A stretch of 63,205 bases of DNA from Streptomyces jeddahensis (GTDB taxonomy: Bacteria > Actinomycetota > Actinomycetes > Streptomycetales > Streptomycetaceae), in NCBI RefSeq assembly GCF_001642995.1, contig NZ_LOHS01000067.1, positions 1-63,205 of the forward strand, read 5' to 3'. The notes below the pieces were generated by a model that worked only from the letters and a program-made list of their open reading frames with translations, did no database searches and had not been told where the DNA came from. The position numbers and the translations under genes were made by a program. Below, piece after piece: positions 63,148-63,205 of the stretch; the first letter of the stretch is position 1; every line of letters begins with the position of its first letter.

Positions 63148-63205
63148 CTTGATGCCGCGCTCGGATAACACCGCCGCAGGTGGGCGTAGTCGTAGCCCTT
63201 GTCGG
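63148..63205 (-). mobile_element. IS5-type transposase fragment at the window edge
   Basis: Minus strand reads DKGYDYAHLRR followed, after a one-base slip, by a RGIK-like turn. This is the second-Asp region of IS5-superfamily transposases. The rest lies beyond the window. Confidence 0.5.

Overview
The window is high-GC actinomycete DNA, most likely Streptomyces or a close relative. The evidence is very high third-position GC, GTG and TTG starts behind GGAGG-type sites, many ATGA/GTGA operon overlaps, Tat-type lipoproteins, sugar ABC importers without their own ATPase, an MmyB-like XRE regulator and a DUF6207 protein. The many IS remnants, a truncated parA/parB pair with a palindrome array and a tRNA 3'-end fragment suggest an accessory region such as a chromosome arm, genomic island or linear plasmid.

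Layout. 1-20.7 kb is a patchwork: a secreted small protein, a two-gene IS (813-2421) with broken genes, a DUF1963-like Cys-rich protein, an MFS exporter, two phage DUF6093 proteins, a membrane protein framed by 45-bp inverted repeats (8312-10264), a cupin, a P1 peptidase, a broken phosphotransferase, an alpha/beta hydrolase, and a divergent SDR/XRE pair framed by 16-bp inverted repeats that abuts an intact IS (17191-18772). Then come a secreted protein with a TTG start and a pile-up of IS, PAS and tRNA fragments.

21.1-32.2 kb is one tightly coupled catabolic operon: binding protein, two permeases, carboxylesterase, ROK regulator, GMC-type (glycoside 3-oxidase-like) flavoprotein, nucleobase-type deaminase, two TIM-barrel isomerases and a Gfo/Idh dehydrogenase. 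My best inference is import of a glycoside followed by 3-keto chemistry. 32.6-36.3 kb is a redox/catechol operon (intradiol dioxygenase, NmrA-like protein, AzoR, FrnE/DsbA-like) divergent from an HxlR regulator, with an inverted repeat in the shared promoter. A broken aldo/keto reductase and an antiporter fragment follow.

38.4-51.5 kb is an arabinan/L-arabinose island: araD, araA, araB, a secreted sialidase-fold (probable GH93) enzyme with ricin-type lectin repeats, a GH51 arabinofuranosidase, an importer, and a divergent LacI regulator behind three palindromes. The secreted enzyme trims arabinan, the importer takes up oligosaccharides, GH51 frees L-arabinose, and AraA/AraB/AraD convert it to D-xylulose 5-phosphate.

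51.6-63.2 kb returns to mosaic DNA: transposase tail, VOC protein, parA/parB remnants with four identical palindromes, three genes of unknown function, a broken MFS, integrase fragment, TniQ-like remnant, RibD-like reductase, IstB, a lacI fragment, a cold-shock protein, and an ankyrin gene cut by an IS5-type fragment.

More than a dozen otherwise well-preserved genes carry single indels, several in G/C or A runs. Some may be sequencing errors, so those entries are called pseudogenes only as the sequence stands.
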